This document shows positions 1 through 7,912 of a stretch of 64,000 nucleotides of DNA, in pieces. The stretch spans positions 26,954-90,953 of the forward strand of contig OPYK01000007.1 in NCBI GenBank assembly GCA_900343135.1, read 5' to 3'. Below the pieces are notes generated by a model, which was not told where the DNA came from, did not search any database, and saw only the letters and a program-made list of their open reading frames with translations. Position 1 is the stretch's first letter; every line of letters starts with the position of its first letter. The position numbers and the translations under genes are program-made. Source of the stretch: Atopobium massiliense. GTDB taxonomy: Bacteria; Actinomycetota; Coriobacteriia; Coriobacteriales; Atopobiaceae.

Positions 1-465
1 GACGTGTGGGAAAAACAAGGGTTTATTAAAACTACGGAAGGGAACGTTGTTCACTATGGGTTTATTGAAAAATTCATCGAAACTTTAGGTGAACGTTTCA
101 ATATTCGTGAGATTGCTTTCGACCGTTGGGGCGCGGTGCAAATGGTGCAAAACCTTGAAAACATGGGGTTTACCGTGGTCCCGTTCGGACAGGGATTCAA
201 GGATATGAGTCCGCCTACCAAGGAGCTTATGAAGCTTACACTCGAGCAGAAAATCGCACACGCAGGGCATCCGGTGCTTCGCTGGAACATGGACAACATA
301 TTTATTAGGACAGATCCTGCAGGAAACATTAAATGCGATAAGGAAAAATCAACCGAGAAAATTGATGGTGCTATCGCAACCATCATGGCACTTGACCGTG
401 CTATCAGATGCGGTAATGCAAATACGGAAAGTGTGTATGACAGTCGAGGAATCCTATTCATGTAA
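1..465 (+). CDS. terL: Phage terminase large subunit, C-terminal part (cut by window start)
   Basis: This is the nuclease half of the packaging motor that cuts and translocates phage DNA into the prohead. The reading frame is open from base 1, so the gene begins outside the window; an internal GTG at 4 is not the real start. About 154 residues are visible, including the stretch FDRWGAVQMVQNL and the terminal block with GAIATIMALDRAIRC, both typical of the RNase H-like nuclease domain of phage large terminases. The stop is at 463-465, eleven bases before the portal start, with the portal Shine-Dalgarno in between. Synteny with portal, protease and capsid supports the call. The ATPase domain cannot be checked here. 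Confidence 0.85.
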   Translation, partial: DVWEKQGFIKTTEGNVVHYGFIEKFIETLGERFNIREIAFDRWGAVQMVQNLENMGFTVVPFGQGFKDMSPPTKELMKLTLEQKIAHAGHPVLRWNMDNIFIRTDPAGNIKCDKEKSTEKIDGAIATIMALDRAIRCGNANTESVYDSRGILFM

Positions 466-476
466 GGAGGTGGGTC

Positions 477-1724
477 GTGAATATTTTTAGTAAAATTTTT
501 AAGAGTAGAGATAAGCCTGAAAACAGGATGTTAGGCGGCGGTTATCGTTTCTTAATGGGCGCGTCCTCGTCCGGTAAAAGGGTGAATGAGCGTTCGGCGA
601 TGCAGATGACGGCGGTTTACTCGTGTGTGCGTATTTTGTCTGAGGCGGTGGCGAGTCTGCCGCTTCACGTGTATGAGCGGACGAGTACAGGTACGGCTAA
701 AGCTGTTAAACATCCTTTGTATAAGGTGCTTCATGATGAGCCGAATCTTGAAATGACAAGCTTCGTGTTTAGAGAAACATTGATGACGCATCTTCTGTTA
801 TGGGGTAATGCTTACGTGCAGATTATTCGAAACGGTAAAGGCGAGGTTTTAGGCTTATACCCTTTAATGCCTGATCGTATGAGAGTTGACCGGGATGAGA
901 GTGGTCAAATTTTTTACGAGTATACGTTAAATGATAGTGATGTTTTAGCGGGTAAAGAAACGAGTGTGAAACTTAAACCTTTTGACGTGCTTCATATTCC
1001 CGGTCTTGGTTTTGATGGTCTTGTTGGTTATTCGCCTATTGCGATGGCAAAAAACGCTATCGGTATGGCGATAGCTACGGAAGAGTATGGTGCATCGTTT
1101 TTCGCTAACGGTGCTACACCAAGCGGCATTCTAGAATACCCCGGAACAGTAAAAGATCCGTCTGGTATGAGGGATAGTTGGAATAAGGGGTTCTCGGGTT
1201 CTAACTCGCATAAGATAGCGATTTTAGAGGAAGGCATGAAGTATACGCCTATTTCTATTTCGCCTAACGAAGCACAGTTTCTTGAAACTCGTAAGTTTCA
1301 GATTAACGAGATCGCTCGTATTTTCAGAGTCCCACCACACATGGTTGGTGATTTGGAAAAATCAAGTTTTTCTAATATTGAGCAGCAGTCGCTGGAGTTT
1401 GTGAAATACACGCTGGATCCTTGGGTGGCGCGGTTTGAACAGTCTATTACGAGGCGGCTTTTTACTGATAAGGAGAAAGAAACCTATTATGTGAAGTTTA
1501 ACGTGGATGGTCTTCTTCGAGGAGACTATCAGAGTCGTATGAATGGTTATGCTACCGCTCGTCAAAACGGTTGGATGAGCGCGAACGATATTAGACAGTT
1601 AGAAAACTTGGATAAGATTCCCGCCTGTGAGGGTGGTGACTTGTATTTGATTAACGGTAACATGCTCCCGCTTAACCGTGCTGGAGCGTTCACTGTAATT
1701 GGTAGAAATAAGTTAGGTGATTAA
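477..1724 (+). CDS. Phage portal protein, HK97 family
   Basis: A 415-residue protein forming the dodecameric ring at the capsid vertex through which DNA enters and leaves. The N-terminal segment with QMTAVYSCVRILSEAVASLP is characteristic of HK97-type portals, and the length is normal for the family. The start is GTG at 477, preceded by AAGGAGG at 464-470. It directly follows the terminase. Normally the protease gene would come next, but here about 1.7 kb of foreign sequence intervenes. Only 17 bases after the stop the AT-rich insert begins, so insertion did not damage the portal coding sequence. Confidence 0.93.
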   Translation: MNIFSKIFKSRDKPENRMLGGGYRFLMGASSSGKRVNERSAMQMTAVYSCVRILSEAVASLPLHVYERTSTGTAKAVKHPLYKVLHDEPNLEMTSFVFRETLMTHLLLWGNAYVQIIRNGKGEVLGLYPLMPDRMRVDRDESGQIFYEYTLNDSDVLAGKETSVKLKPFDVLHIPGLGFDGLVGYSPIAMAKNAIGMAIATEEYGASFFANGATPSGILEYPGTVKDPSGMRDSWNKGFSGSNSHKIAILEEGMKYTPISISPNEAQFLETRKFQINEIARIFRVPPHMVGDLEKSSFSNIEQQSLEFVKYTLDPWVARFEQSITRRLFTDKEKETYYVKFNVDGLLRGDYQSRMNGYATARQNGWMSANDIRQLENLDKIPACEGGDLYLINGNMLPLNRAGAFTVIGRNKLGD

Positions 1725-1738
1725 GATGAATTTGTGTC

Positions 1739-1775
1739 TTGATAATATTAATATAACATGTTATATTAATATTAT
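1739..1775 (+). promoter_or_regulatory. Promoter overlapped by a perfect 34-bp palindrome (candidate operator)
   Basis: A perfect palindrome runs from 1742 to 1775; the left half reads ATAATATTAATATAACA and the right half is its exact reverse complement. It overlaps a near-consensus sigma-70-type promoter: TTGATA at 1739-1744, a 17-bp spacer, and TATATT at 1762-1767. A dimeric repressor bound here would cover the whole promoter. The site lies 15 bases after the portal stop and heads the foreign two-gene cassette, so it probably lets that cassette be transcribed independently of the late operon. Palindrome and boxes are seen; operator function is inferred. Confidence 0.5.
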
Positions 1776-1800
1776 TATAGTATAACTGTTTAGACAGTGG

Positions 1801-1947
1801 ATGAATCATTTAGGCAACGAAGACATAACGAATTATCTTAACGTTAAGCGAAAAATAGAATTTAATCTCTATGGATACTTAGCTAAGATAATATCCTACA
1901 CTATGAGAGTATACAACAAATTAATAATAGCAGAAAGGATGGAATAA
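1801..1947 (+). CDS. Possible 48-residue small ORF
   Basis: An open frame of 48 codons from ATG 1801 to TAA 1945-1947, starting about 26 bases after the predicted transcription start. The product is lysine/isoleucine/tyrosine-rich with no recognised motif. No convincing Shine-Dalgarno precedes the ATG, so it may be a chance frame in AT-rich DNA. The remainder of the 1725-2062 gap holds the palindromic promoter and no other gene that I can see. Confidence 0.2.
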   Translation: MNHLGNEDITNYLNVKRKIEFNLYGYLAKIISYTMRVYNKLIIAERME

Positions 1948-2062
1948 TTTATGTGACATTATAAAAAAATCATAAAATGTACAAGAATAGTGATCATTCG
2001 AGATAAAATCTGATTAATCTCAATCTTAGTTAAAGATGTTGTTTTTAAGGAGGTGCTTACAA

Positions 2063-2545
2063 ATGATTAGAAAAAGAAAGATGTTATCAGCAATAACCAC
2101 TTATGTAATGGTTGTTGGAATGTTGTTTTTCACATCCAATTCTGTTGCTTATGCGTATACTTTATCTCAACCAAAATCGTTTTATGATAGTATTTCATGG
2201 ACATGGTTTTATAGCGATAAGGCTACGCCAGCATATAATTGTCTAGGATTTGCAACTGGTAGTATGACGTACGAATGGCCTAGTGACTTTGGTGATGATG
2301 GTGCTACTAAAGCGCAATTGGATAATTATCTGGCAAAGAAAGGTTATAGACCTTATAAATATGATCCATTTATTCTAGCGTATGGTCATTCTCCTGATAA
2401 AATTGTTCATTTTGCAAAGGTTACTGGTCTTAAGTGGTGCCGTGCTAAATGGGGACAATTGGAGCTGTTTAACCATGGTAGTCATGATCCTTATTACCCT
2501 AATTCTGTTTATGGTTCTTTGCAACACAAATACACTGCGAATTAG
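2063..2545 (+). CDS. Exported papain-like cysteine protein resembling DUF7689 (phage cargo)
   Basis: A 160-residue protein with a signal peptide: RKRK at residues 2-6, a hydrophobic stretch at about 9-29, and a likely cleavage after AYA near 31. The mature part has an NCLGFATG motif (Cys60) followed by YEWP, then a histidine in KIVHFAKV (His116), then a W-x-(K)-W-G-Q-L-E pattern and His138. This Cys...His layout matches the DUF7689 papain-like family as I recall it; activity is inference. The ATG at 2063 is preferred over an upstream in-frame ATG at 2036 because AAGGAGG lies at 2048-2054. It sits inside the head gene cluster and is AT-richer than its phage neighbours, so it looks like a lysogenic-conversion cargo gene. 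Confidence 0.6.
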   Translation: MIRKRKMLSAITTYVMVVGMLFFTSNSVAYAYTLSQPKSFYDSISWTWFYSDKATPAYNCLGFATGSMTYEWPSDFGDDGATKAQLDNYLAKKGYRPYKYDPFILAYGHSPDKIVHFAKVTGLKWCRAKWGQLELFNHGSHDPYYPNSVYGSLQHKYTAN

Positions 2546-2566
2546 AATTCTAGGAGGTGTAATACT

Positions 2567-3334
2567 ATGTCTAAGAAAAAAATGTATATTTCGCTAGGAA
2601 CTTTACTTTTATTGGTTCTATTTGTATTTACTGGAATTTTTATTATTGGAAATAATCCAGCATCAAAGAATAGTGGGAATATAGCTCATAAATTGATGCC
2701 AGTAAACGTAGCTTATGCTGAAACGTTAGATGATATAAAGGGATCCATGAATAAGTTGATGGTGGAATTAGAAACTGAGACGAAGACTAATCCACAAGTG
2801 GCTATGCAGGCACATCCAGGAAAGATTATTAGGAATTCTAAAAACTATCAAAGAATATTGAAACTGGGACTGAAGGCAATTAAACCTCTTTACGATGCTA
2901 TTTATGATAGTAGAGATGCTGGATGCTATGAATATATTCTAGCTATGGCTATTGAAGACATAACTGGCGAAAAGTTTGTTTACAATTCTGACTATGGTTG
3001 GAAAAATTCGTTAGAGTTTAGGATGGCTTATGACGAAAAAGTAAACAATACAAGGTTTAATGTTGAAAGAATCAGTAATAATGAAACTTTGAATGATCAT
3101 GACCGAACTCAGAAATTTAAGGAATTAGGGATTTTTGCAGTTTCTGATTTAATTAAAGAGTATAGGAAAAGTGATTCCAAAGTTTCTAAACCATCGATAT
3201 TAGAAGCTGTTAAGGGAATTACTAGTAAGTATAAAGAACTTGCAATAACGGAAAGAACTCCAACTGAGAGTATTCTAGATGAAACACAATTATTTGATTC
3301 TCTAGTTTCCTTAAATGGAAGAGCATACAAGTAA
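2567..3334 (+). CDS. Membrane-anchored or secreted helical protein of unknown function (phage cargo)
   Basis: A 255-residue product with a lysine-rich N-terminus (MSKKK) and a strong hydrophobic segment at about residues 8-27, then a second AYA-like potential cleavage site near residue 51. The rest is predicted helical; the block with GLKAIKPLYDAIYDS and EYILAMAIEDITG resembles one HEAT-like helical hairpin found in secreted proteins of bacilli. No catalytic motif is visible. The start ATG has TAGGAGGTG just upstream. It follows the cysteine protein by 21 bases, so the two are surely co-transcribed, and the pair ends at a strong terminator. A partner, immunity or chaperone role for the neighbour is possible but unproven. 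Confidence 0.55.
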   Translation: MSKKKMYISLGTLLLLVLFVFTGIFIIGNNPASKNSGNIAHKLMPVNVAYAETLDDIKGSMNKLMVELETETKTNPQVAMQAHPGKIIRNSKNYQRILKLGLKAIKPLYDAIYDSRDAGCYEYILAMAIEDITGEKFVYNSDYGWKNSLEFRMAYDEKVNNTRFNVERISNNETLNDHDRTQKFKELGIFAVSDLIKEYRKSDSKVSKPSILEAVKGITSKYKELAITERTPTESILDETQLFDSLVSLNGRAYK

Positions 3335-3394
3335 GGTGGATTATTTAACTGTAAAGCTAGTTCTTTAGGTATTATATGAGTGTTATACGAACAT

Positions 3395-3427
3395 GAAGCG
3401 ACCAAGAAAATCTTGGTCGCTTCTTTA
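3395..3427 (+). terminator. Rho-independent terminator closing the cargo cassette
   Basis: A perfect 13-bp stem (GAAGCGACCAAGA at 3395-3407 and its complement at 3411-3423) with a three-base AAA loop, followed by TTTATAT. It lies between the cargo genes and the protease gene. A promoter at one end and a terminator at the other make the insert an autonomous unit inside the late operon. Late transcription must read through it or restart to reach the capsid genes. Confidence 0.85.
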
Positions 3428-3450
3428 TATAAGAGAGGAGGAGCAAGGTA

Positions 3451-4185
3451 ATGAGGAAGTTTTGGCAGTGGAAAAACCAAAAGGAAAACAATGAGAATAA
3501 TGAGATTTTTGAGAGGACACTGTTTCTTAACGGTACGATTGCTGAAGAATCATGGTTTGATGATGATATTACACCACAACTTTTTAAAGACGAGTTAAAC
3601 GCTGGTAGTGGAAATATTACCGTGTGGATTAACTCACCTGGCGGCGATTGTGTGGCTGCGGCACAAATCTATAACATGCTGATGGATTACAAGGGTTGTG
3701 TGACGGTCAAGATTGATGGGATTGCTGCGTCGGCGGCATCGGTTATTGCGATGGCTGGGACGAAGGTTTATATGAGCCCGGTGTCAATGCTTATGATTCA
3801 TAATCCTATGACTGTTGCTTTTGGCAACAGAGGCGAAATGGAAAAAGCAATATCAATGCTTGATGAGGTTAAAGAGTCCATTATTAACGCTTACGAGATT
3901 AAAACAGGGCTTAACCGTGTGAAACTGTCGCATTTAATGGATTCGGAAACGTGGATGGATGCTAACAAGGCGGTAGAACTCGGGTTCGCGGACGGTGTTT
4001 TAACTAGAGGTGAAACTGCTGATATTGGCATACCACAGGTTTCAACATTGTATTCGAAAGCAAGCGTGCAAAACACGTTATTGGAAAAAATATCTAAAGC
4101 CTGCCGGATAAGCGGTAAGGAAACAAACAGTATTAGTGCAGACGATCTTATGGATCGTCTTTTTTTAATCAAAAATTGGAGGTAA
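3451..4185 (+). CDS. ClpP-like (S14) prohead maturation protease
   Basis: A 244-residue serine protease that cleaves the scaffold region of the major capsid protein during head maturation. The ClpP fold is visible from about residue 20 to 190: WINSPGGDC oxyanion region, nucleophile motif GIAASAAS (Ser94), MIHNP with the catalytic histidine (His117), and the W-M-x-A-x-x-A-x-x-L-G block near 170. The stop overlaps the Shine-Dalgarno of the capsid gene, as usual in this gene order. Its own ribosome site is AGAGAGGAGGAG. The upstream junction is displaced by the inserted cassette, so its expression now depends on promoters that pass the terminator at 3395-3427. Confidence 0.92.
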   Translation: MRKFWQWKNQKENNENNEIFERTLFLNGTIAEESWFDDDITPQLFKDELNAGSGNITVWINSPGGDCVAAAQIYNMLMDYKGCVTVKIDGIAASAASVIAMAGTKVYMSPVSMLMIHNPMTVAFGNRGEMEKAISMLDEVKESIINAYEIKTGLNRVKLSHLMDSETWMDANKAVELGFADGVLTRGETADIGIPQVSTLYSKASVQNTLLEKISKACRISGKETNSISADDLMDRLFLIKNWR

Positions 4186-4187
4186 AC

Positions 4188-5372
4188 ATGATGAACACTA
4201 TTTCAAACATGGTTGAGAAACGTAACAAGGCTTGGCAGGGTGCGAAAGCTTTCCTTGAGTCTAAACGTGACAAGGACGGGCTTATTTCAGAAGAAGACGC
4301 GAAAACCTATGATGAGATGGAAGCGAAAGTGAAAGCTTACAGTATGGAAATTGAACGCTTGGAGCAGATGGAAAAAATGGATAAGGAGCTTTCAAAACCA
4401 ACATCTGAGGCGATTGTTGCAAAACCCATGAAAACGGGTGTTAACCTTGAAAAACAAGGGCGTGCGCGTGACGAGTATAAGCAGGCGATGCTTACAGCTC
4501 TACGTTCTAACTTCAAAAAGTTGGACAATATTCTTCAAGAGGGTCTTGATTCTGACGGTGGGTATCTTGTGCCGGAAGAGTATGATAATCGTCTGATTGA
4601 AACGTTGAAAGAAGAAAACATTATTCGCTCTCTTGCTACCACGATTACTACTAGTGGCGAGCGTAAGATTAATGTTGCGATGAGTGATCCTGCGGCGGCT
4701 TGGATTGAAGAAGGTGCAAGTCTTAACTTTGGGGATTCCAAGTTTGCTCAAATCCTGCTTGACGCTCATAAGCTTCACGTTGCGGTAAAAGTTACTGAAG
4801 AACTCTTGTATGATAATGCGTTTAACCTCGAGAATCATCTTCTCACATCCTTCGGTATGGCGTTAGCTAACGCTGAGGAAGACGCTTTTCTTAACGGTGA
4901 TGGTGTGGGAAAACCGACTGGTATTTTCAACAAGAAAGACGGCGGCACGTTCCTTAAAGAAACTACCGGTATTAAAACTGATGATCTGATTGATCTTGTT
5001 CACGCTTTGAGGCGACCATACCGTAAAAACGCGAGTTTTATTATGAACGATAAAACAGTCGCGAGCATACGAAAACTTAAAGACAATAATGGCGCGTACG
5101 TTTGGCAGCCTTCATACCAGGATGATGAGCCGAACAGGATTCTCGGATACCCTGTTTACACGTCTGCTTACGCGCCTGAAAACATGGTGGCTTTTGGCGA
5201 CTACTCGTACTACAACATTGGTGATCGTGGTTCACGCTCGTTTAAAGAGCTTACCGAGCTTTTCGCTGGAAACGGCATGATAGGTTTCGTTGCTAAAGAG
5301 CGTGTAGACGGCAAACTCGTGCTTAAAGAAGCAGTACAGATTCTGCCTGTTAAAACAAGCGTAGCAGCCTAA
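4188..5372 (+). CDS. Major capsid protein, HK97 family
   Basis: About 394 residues, the shell protein of the head. Residues 1 to about 100 are charged and helical (coiled-coil delta/scaffold domain, removed by the protease next door), followed by the HK97 fold with motifs such as DGGYLVPEEY, EENIIRSLA, EEDAFLNGDG and GKPTGIFN. A GGAGG at 4178-4182 serves either ATG 4188 or the adjacent ATG 4191; spacing slightly favours the second. A longer in-frame TTG start is unlikely because it overlaps the ribosome site. Length and domain order are normal for the family. Confidence 0.95.
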   Translation: MMNTISNMVEKRNKAWQGAKAFLESKRDKDGLISEEDAKTYDEMEAKVKAYSMEIERLEQMEKMDKELSKPTSEAIVAKPMKTGVNLEKQGRARDEYKQAMLTALRSNFKKLDNILQEGLDSDGGYLVPEEYDNRLIETLKEENIIRSLATTITTSGERKINVAMSDPAAAWIEEGASLNFGDSKFAQILLDAHKLHVAVKVTEELLYDNAFNLENHLLTSFGMALANAEEDAFLNGDGVGKPTGIFNKKDGGTFLKETTGIKTDDLIDLVHALRRPYRKNASFIMNDKTVASIRKLKDNNGAYVWQPSYQDDEPNRILGYPVYTSAYAPENMVAFGDYSYYNIGDRGSRSFKELTELFAGNGMIGFVAKERVDGKLVLKEAVQILPVKTSVAA

Positions 5373-5402
5373 AAGACGGCTAAAAGTTAAGGAGGGGTGT
5401 TG

Positions 5403-5681
5403 ATGATAGTTACAGTTGAGGAAGCAAAAAACTATCTTAGGGTGGATAGTAGAGAAGATGATGAGCTTATCAACACCCTTATTCGTTCTGCTGAAAAACT
5501 CTGCCAGGGAGTAGCTCGTAAGAACGATAGTAGTTTGATTAGTGAAAACTTTGACGAGTATCGGCTCGCAGTCTTATACGCTACAGGCTACTTGTATGAG
5601 CATCGGGAAGAAGCAGACCACCACGCGCTTATGCTTACCTTACGTTCGATGCTTTTTACTGTTAGAAAAAGGGGGTTTTAA
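5403..5681 (+). CDS. Head-tail connector, gp6-like
   Basis: A 92-residue helical protein of the QLRG/gp6-like connector family that extends the portal ring. It shows the usual opening VTVEEAKNYLRVD, then helix-rich sequence and a C-terminal block ending in MLFTVRKRGF. ATG 5403 is chosen because AAGGAGG ends eight bases upstream; GTG 5397 and TTG 5400 lie too close to it. It abuts the next gene without a gap. Confidence 0.85.
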   Translation: MIVTVEEAKNYLRVDSREDDELINTLIRSAEKLCQGVARKNDSSLISENFDEYRLAVLYATGYLYEHREEADHHALMLTLRSMLFTVRKRGF

Positions 5682-6014
5682 ATGAGAATAGGTTTATTAA
5701 ACGAGCGTATTATGCTGCTTAAAACCAGTGTTGAAGTTGATGATATTGGTAACCATAAGATTAAGTGGAGTAAATATTACGAGTGTTACGCCACGGTGAG
5801 TGCTGAAAGTCCCGTAGAGCAGACTTCGGCAGGAAACGTGTGGGATGAGTCAAAAATAGATTTTACTATCCGCTATTCGAAAGAAACAGCTGCAATATCA
5901 TCGCTTGGTTACAGGATTATTTTCCATGATACGGTTTATGAGATTTTAGGTGTTGACCACATGAATTATAAGAAGAAAAGCCTGAAACTTCACTGTAAGA
6001 GGTGTAAAAAGTGA
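5682..6014 (+). CDS. Head-tail adaptor / joining protein (SPP1 gp16-like)
   Basis: A 110-residue beta-rich protein that closes the connector and forms the tail attachment surface. The pattern LNERIMLLKTS near the start and a middle section with YYECYATVSAESP is typical of phage head-tail joining proteins. It begins one base after the previous stop, and its stop overlaps the GTG of the next gene (GTGA), indicating translational coupling. Confidence 0.8.
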   Translation: MRIGLLNERIMLLKTSVEVDDIGNHKIKWSKYYECYATVSAESPVEQTSAGNVWDESKIDFTIRYSKETAAISSLGYRIIFHDTVYEILGVDHMNYKKKSLKLHCKRCKK

Positions 6015-6391
6015 GCAAAACAGGAGTAGATAATCTTTCAAACAGGATAATAAAAGAACTTAAAACTTACGCGGATACTACGAGTGAGAAAGTAAAAGAA
6101 GCAGTTAAAAACGTGAGTAAAACCGTTAAAGAAGATATAGAAAACACTGCTCCGAAACACACAGGTAAGTATGCGAAAAGTTGGGCGCTGAAAACTGTTA
6201 AAGAAACAGAAAACGCTCTCACACTGGTAGTTCACTCAAAAAACAAGTATCAGCTTACACACTTGTTAGAGTACGGACATGCTAAACGAGGTGGCGGACG
6301 CGTGGGAGCAAGAGCACACATTAAGCTTGCGGAAGAAAAAGCGGTTAAAAGCTTCGAAGAAAAAATAAGGGAGGCAATAGAACATGACTAG
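6011..6391 (+). CDS. HK97 gp10-like tail completion protein
   Basis: A 126-residue lysine-rich protein of the gp10 family. Typical features are the motif APKHTGKYAKSWALK, followed by LTHLLEYGHAKRGGGRV, the hallmark of this minor head-tail protein, and a helical C-terminus. The start is GTG 6011, overlapping the stop of the adaptor gene. It overlaps the next gene by eight bases. The N-terminal 50 residues are a lysine-rich amphipathic helix. Confidence 0.85.
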   Translation: MSKTGVDNLSNRIIKELKTYADTTSEKVKEAVKNVSKTVKEDIENTAPKHTGKYAKSWALKTVKETENALTLVVHSKNKYQLTHLLEYGHAKRGGGRVGARAHIKLAEEKAVKSFEEKIREAIEHD

Positions 6392-6713
6392 ACTTTTAAG
6401 CATTATGAAAGAGATAGGTTTTCCTTTTGCTTATCACCATTTTGCTGAAGGAGAGTCCCCCTCTCCACCGTTTCTTGTGTTTCTTACGCCTGCAAGCAGT
6501 AATTTCGCGGCAGACGGGAAAGTGTATTTTAAAGCAAACGAAGTTCATATCGAACTATACACAGATTATAAGAATCCTAGTGTGGAAGAAAAAGTTGAAG
6601 CCGTGCTTGATAGGCGCGGCATTTTTTATAACAAAACAGAGACGTTCATAGAGTCGGAAAAGCTTTATGAAACACTCTACATTTTTGAAATGGAGGTAAC
6701 AGAAAATGGGTAA
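6384..6713 (+). CDS. Probable tail terminator / tail completion protein
   Basis: A 109-residue protein in the position always held by the tail tube terminator (gp11/gpU-type). Sequence supports a small alpha/beta fold: an N-terminal helix, then FLVFLTPASSNFAADGKVYFKANEVHIELYTD and a C-terminal strand region. Similarity to a named family is weak by eye, so the call leans on synteny. ATG 6384 overlaps the preceding gene; the stop overlaps the tail tube start. Confidence 0.65.
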   Translation: MTRLLSIMKEIGFPFAYHHFAEGESPSPPFLVFLTPASSNFAADGKVYFKANEVHIELYTDYKNPSVEEKVEAVLDRRGIFYNKTETFIESEKLYETLYIFEMEVTENG

Positions 6714-7287
6714 CAAGGTTAAATACAATCTTAAAAACGTGTACGCGGCAAAACTTAAAAAAGACGCAGGCGGAAGTTTTAACTATGATGCACCTAAGCC
6801 TATTCCGGGAGCTGTGAGCATAAGCCTTGATGCGGAAGGTGAATCCTCACCGTTTTACGCTGACGGGATTGTCTACTTCAGGTCGACTGCGAACAACGGT
6901 TACAGTGGCGACTTGGAAATGGCTCTCATACCTGAATGGTTTAGAACAGAAATATTAAAAGAAAAACTTGATAAAAACGGTGTGCTGGTAGAAAAAGCAA
7001 CTACCGGTGAAGCGGAAAAGTTCGCACTTCTTTTTGAGTTTGACGGTGATGTTAAAGCAATCCGCCACGTGCTTTATAACTGCTCGGCTTCCAGACCTTC
7101 TATCGCTTCGGAAACTAAGGAAGACACGATAGAACCGGGTACGGAAACACTCTCGCTTACGGCTGATCCTAGAGAAGATGGGCTTGTGAAATCGCGTAGC
7201 GGAGATACGACATCTGATGAAACTTACGCTAACTGGTATAAGAGCGTGTACGTTCCTCAAAACACGACAGAGGCTAAGCCTAAGTAA
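6706..7287 (+). CDS. Major tail tube protein (phi13 type)
   Basis: A 193-residue protein that stacks into the non-contractile tail tube. Recognisable segments are YNLKNVYAAKL near the start, FYADGIVYFRSTANNGYSGDLE in the middle, and a segment in which ALLFEFDGDVKAIRHVLYNC precedes SRPSIASETKED, all typical of the TP901/phi13-type tube family. It has its own GGAGG within the end of the previous gene and precedes the tail assembly chaperone as expected. Confidence 0.88.
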   Translation: MGNKVKYNLKNVYAAKLKKDAGGSFNYDAPKPIPGAVSISLDAEGESSPFYADGIVYFRSTANNGYSGDLEMALIPEWFRTEILKEKLDKNGVLVEKATTGEAEKFALLFEFDGDVKAIRHVLYNCSASRPSIASETKEDTIEPGTETLSLTADPREDGLVKSRSGDTTSDETYANWYKSVYVPQNTTEAKPK

Positions 7288-7302
7288 AAAGGAGTGGTGA
7301 GC

Positions 7303-7668
7303 ATGATTGAAAAAACAGTAAAAATCGGTGGCAAAGACGTGAAGTTTCGCTCTTCTGCCACTATTCCAAGACTGTATCGCATCAAATTCAAGCGTGATAT
7401 TTTTCAGGATCTTTCCAAGCTGGAAAAATCGTATAAGACTAAAAGCACCGGGTTTGAGATTGATGATCTGGAGATTTTTGAAAACGTAGCCTATATCATG
7501 GCCTACCATGCAGATAACACGATTCCTGAAACGATTGAAAAATGGCTCGATGAGTTTGAAATGTTTTCTATCTACGAGGTTCTGCCTGAAATTTTAGAGC
7601 TTTGGGGTGCGAATTTACAAACACAGGTTCAATCTAAAAAAAAGTTACGTCAACTACAAGAGAAATGA
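7303..7668 (+). CDS. Tail assembly chaperone, short form (gpG-like)
   Basis: A 121-residue protein acting with its frameshifted longer form to coat the tape measure during tail assembly. ATG 7303 is favoured over GTG 7294 because the Shine-Dalgarno (AAAAAGGAG, 7286-7294) overlaps the latter. Motifs: FRSSATIPRLYRIKFKRDI at the start and LPEILELWGANLQTQ near the end. Just before its end is a run of eight A residues (7636-7643), the probable slip site for the long form. Confidence 0.85.
   Translation: MIEKTVKIGGKDVKFRSSATIPRLYRIKFKRDIFQDLSKLEKSYKTKSTGFEIDDLEIFENVAYIMAYHADNTIPETIEKWLDEFEMFSIYEVLPEILELWGANLQTQVQSKKKLRQLQEK
7636..7644 (+). other. Candidate programmed -1 ribosomal frameshift site
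   Basis: Eight A residues followed by G (AAAAAAAAG) are read in frame 0 as AAA AAA AAG, eight codons before the short-form stop. A -1 slip here continues in an open frame to 7829 without a stop. The position, close to the end of gpG and upstream of the tape measure gene, is where phages conserve this frameshift. A translation-coupled alternative also exists: ATG 7665 overlaps the short-form stop TGA 7666-7668. Confidence 0.75.
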
Positions 7669-7829
7669 CCACCGCGTTATTTCTTCTTAGATGCACAGAA
7701 ATCGGGATAAGCATTTGCGAGCTGGATCTTTTAACCATCGGCATGATTTTAGACATGTGGACGGAGAAAGCAAACGATAACGTGAAATACGATAGGCTCG
7801 CAAGCCAGGCAGAATTCGACAGGTTCTAG
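7641..7829 (+). CDS. Tail assembly chaperone extension (T part of gpGT)
   Basis: The -1 frame entered at the A8 slip site encodes 62 further residues. From the internal ATG at 7665, 54 residues read MTTALFLLRCTEIGISICE and so on, ending in RLASQAEFDRF. The pattern GMILDMWTEKANDN followed by a short tail ending in F-D-R-F is the hallmark of the T extension in siphoviruses infecting Firmicutes. Without the frameshift it could also be made from the overlapping ATG. A remnant with nearly the same C-terminus occurs at 30084-30188 on the minus strand. Confidence 0.75.
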   Translation, partial: KVTSTTREMTTALFLLRCTEIGISICELDLLTIGMILDMWTEKANDNVKYDRLASQAEFDRF

Positions 7830-7912
7830 ACGAGAACCAAGCATTCTTATCCCTGACGTTAAAATATCTGATTTTTTCATACCTAAATTTAAGAGTAAAA
7901 GGAGGTGAAGTT

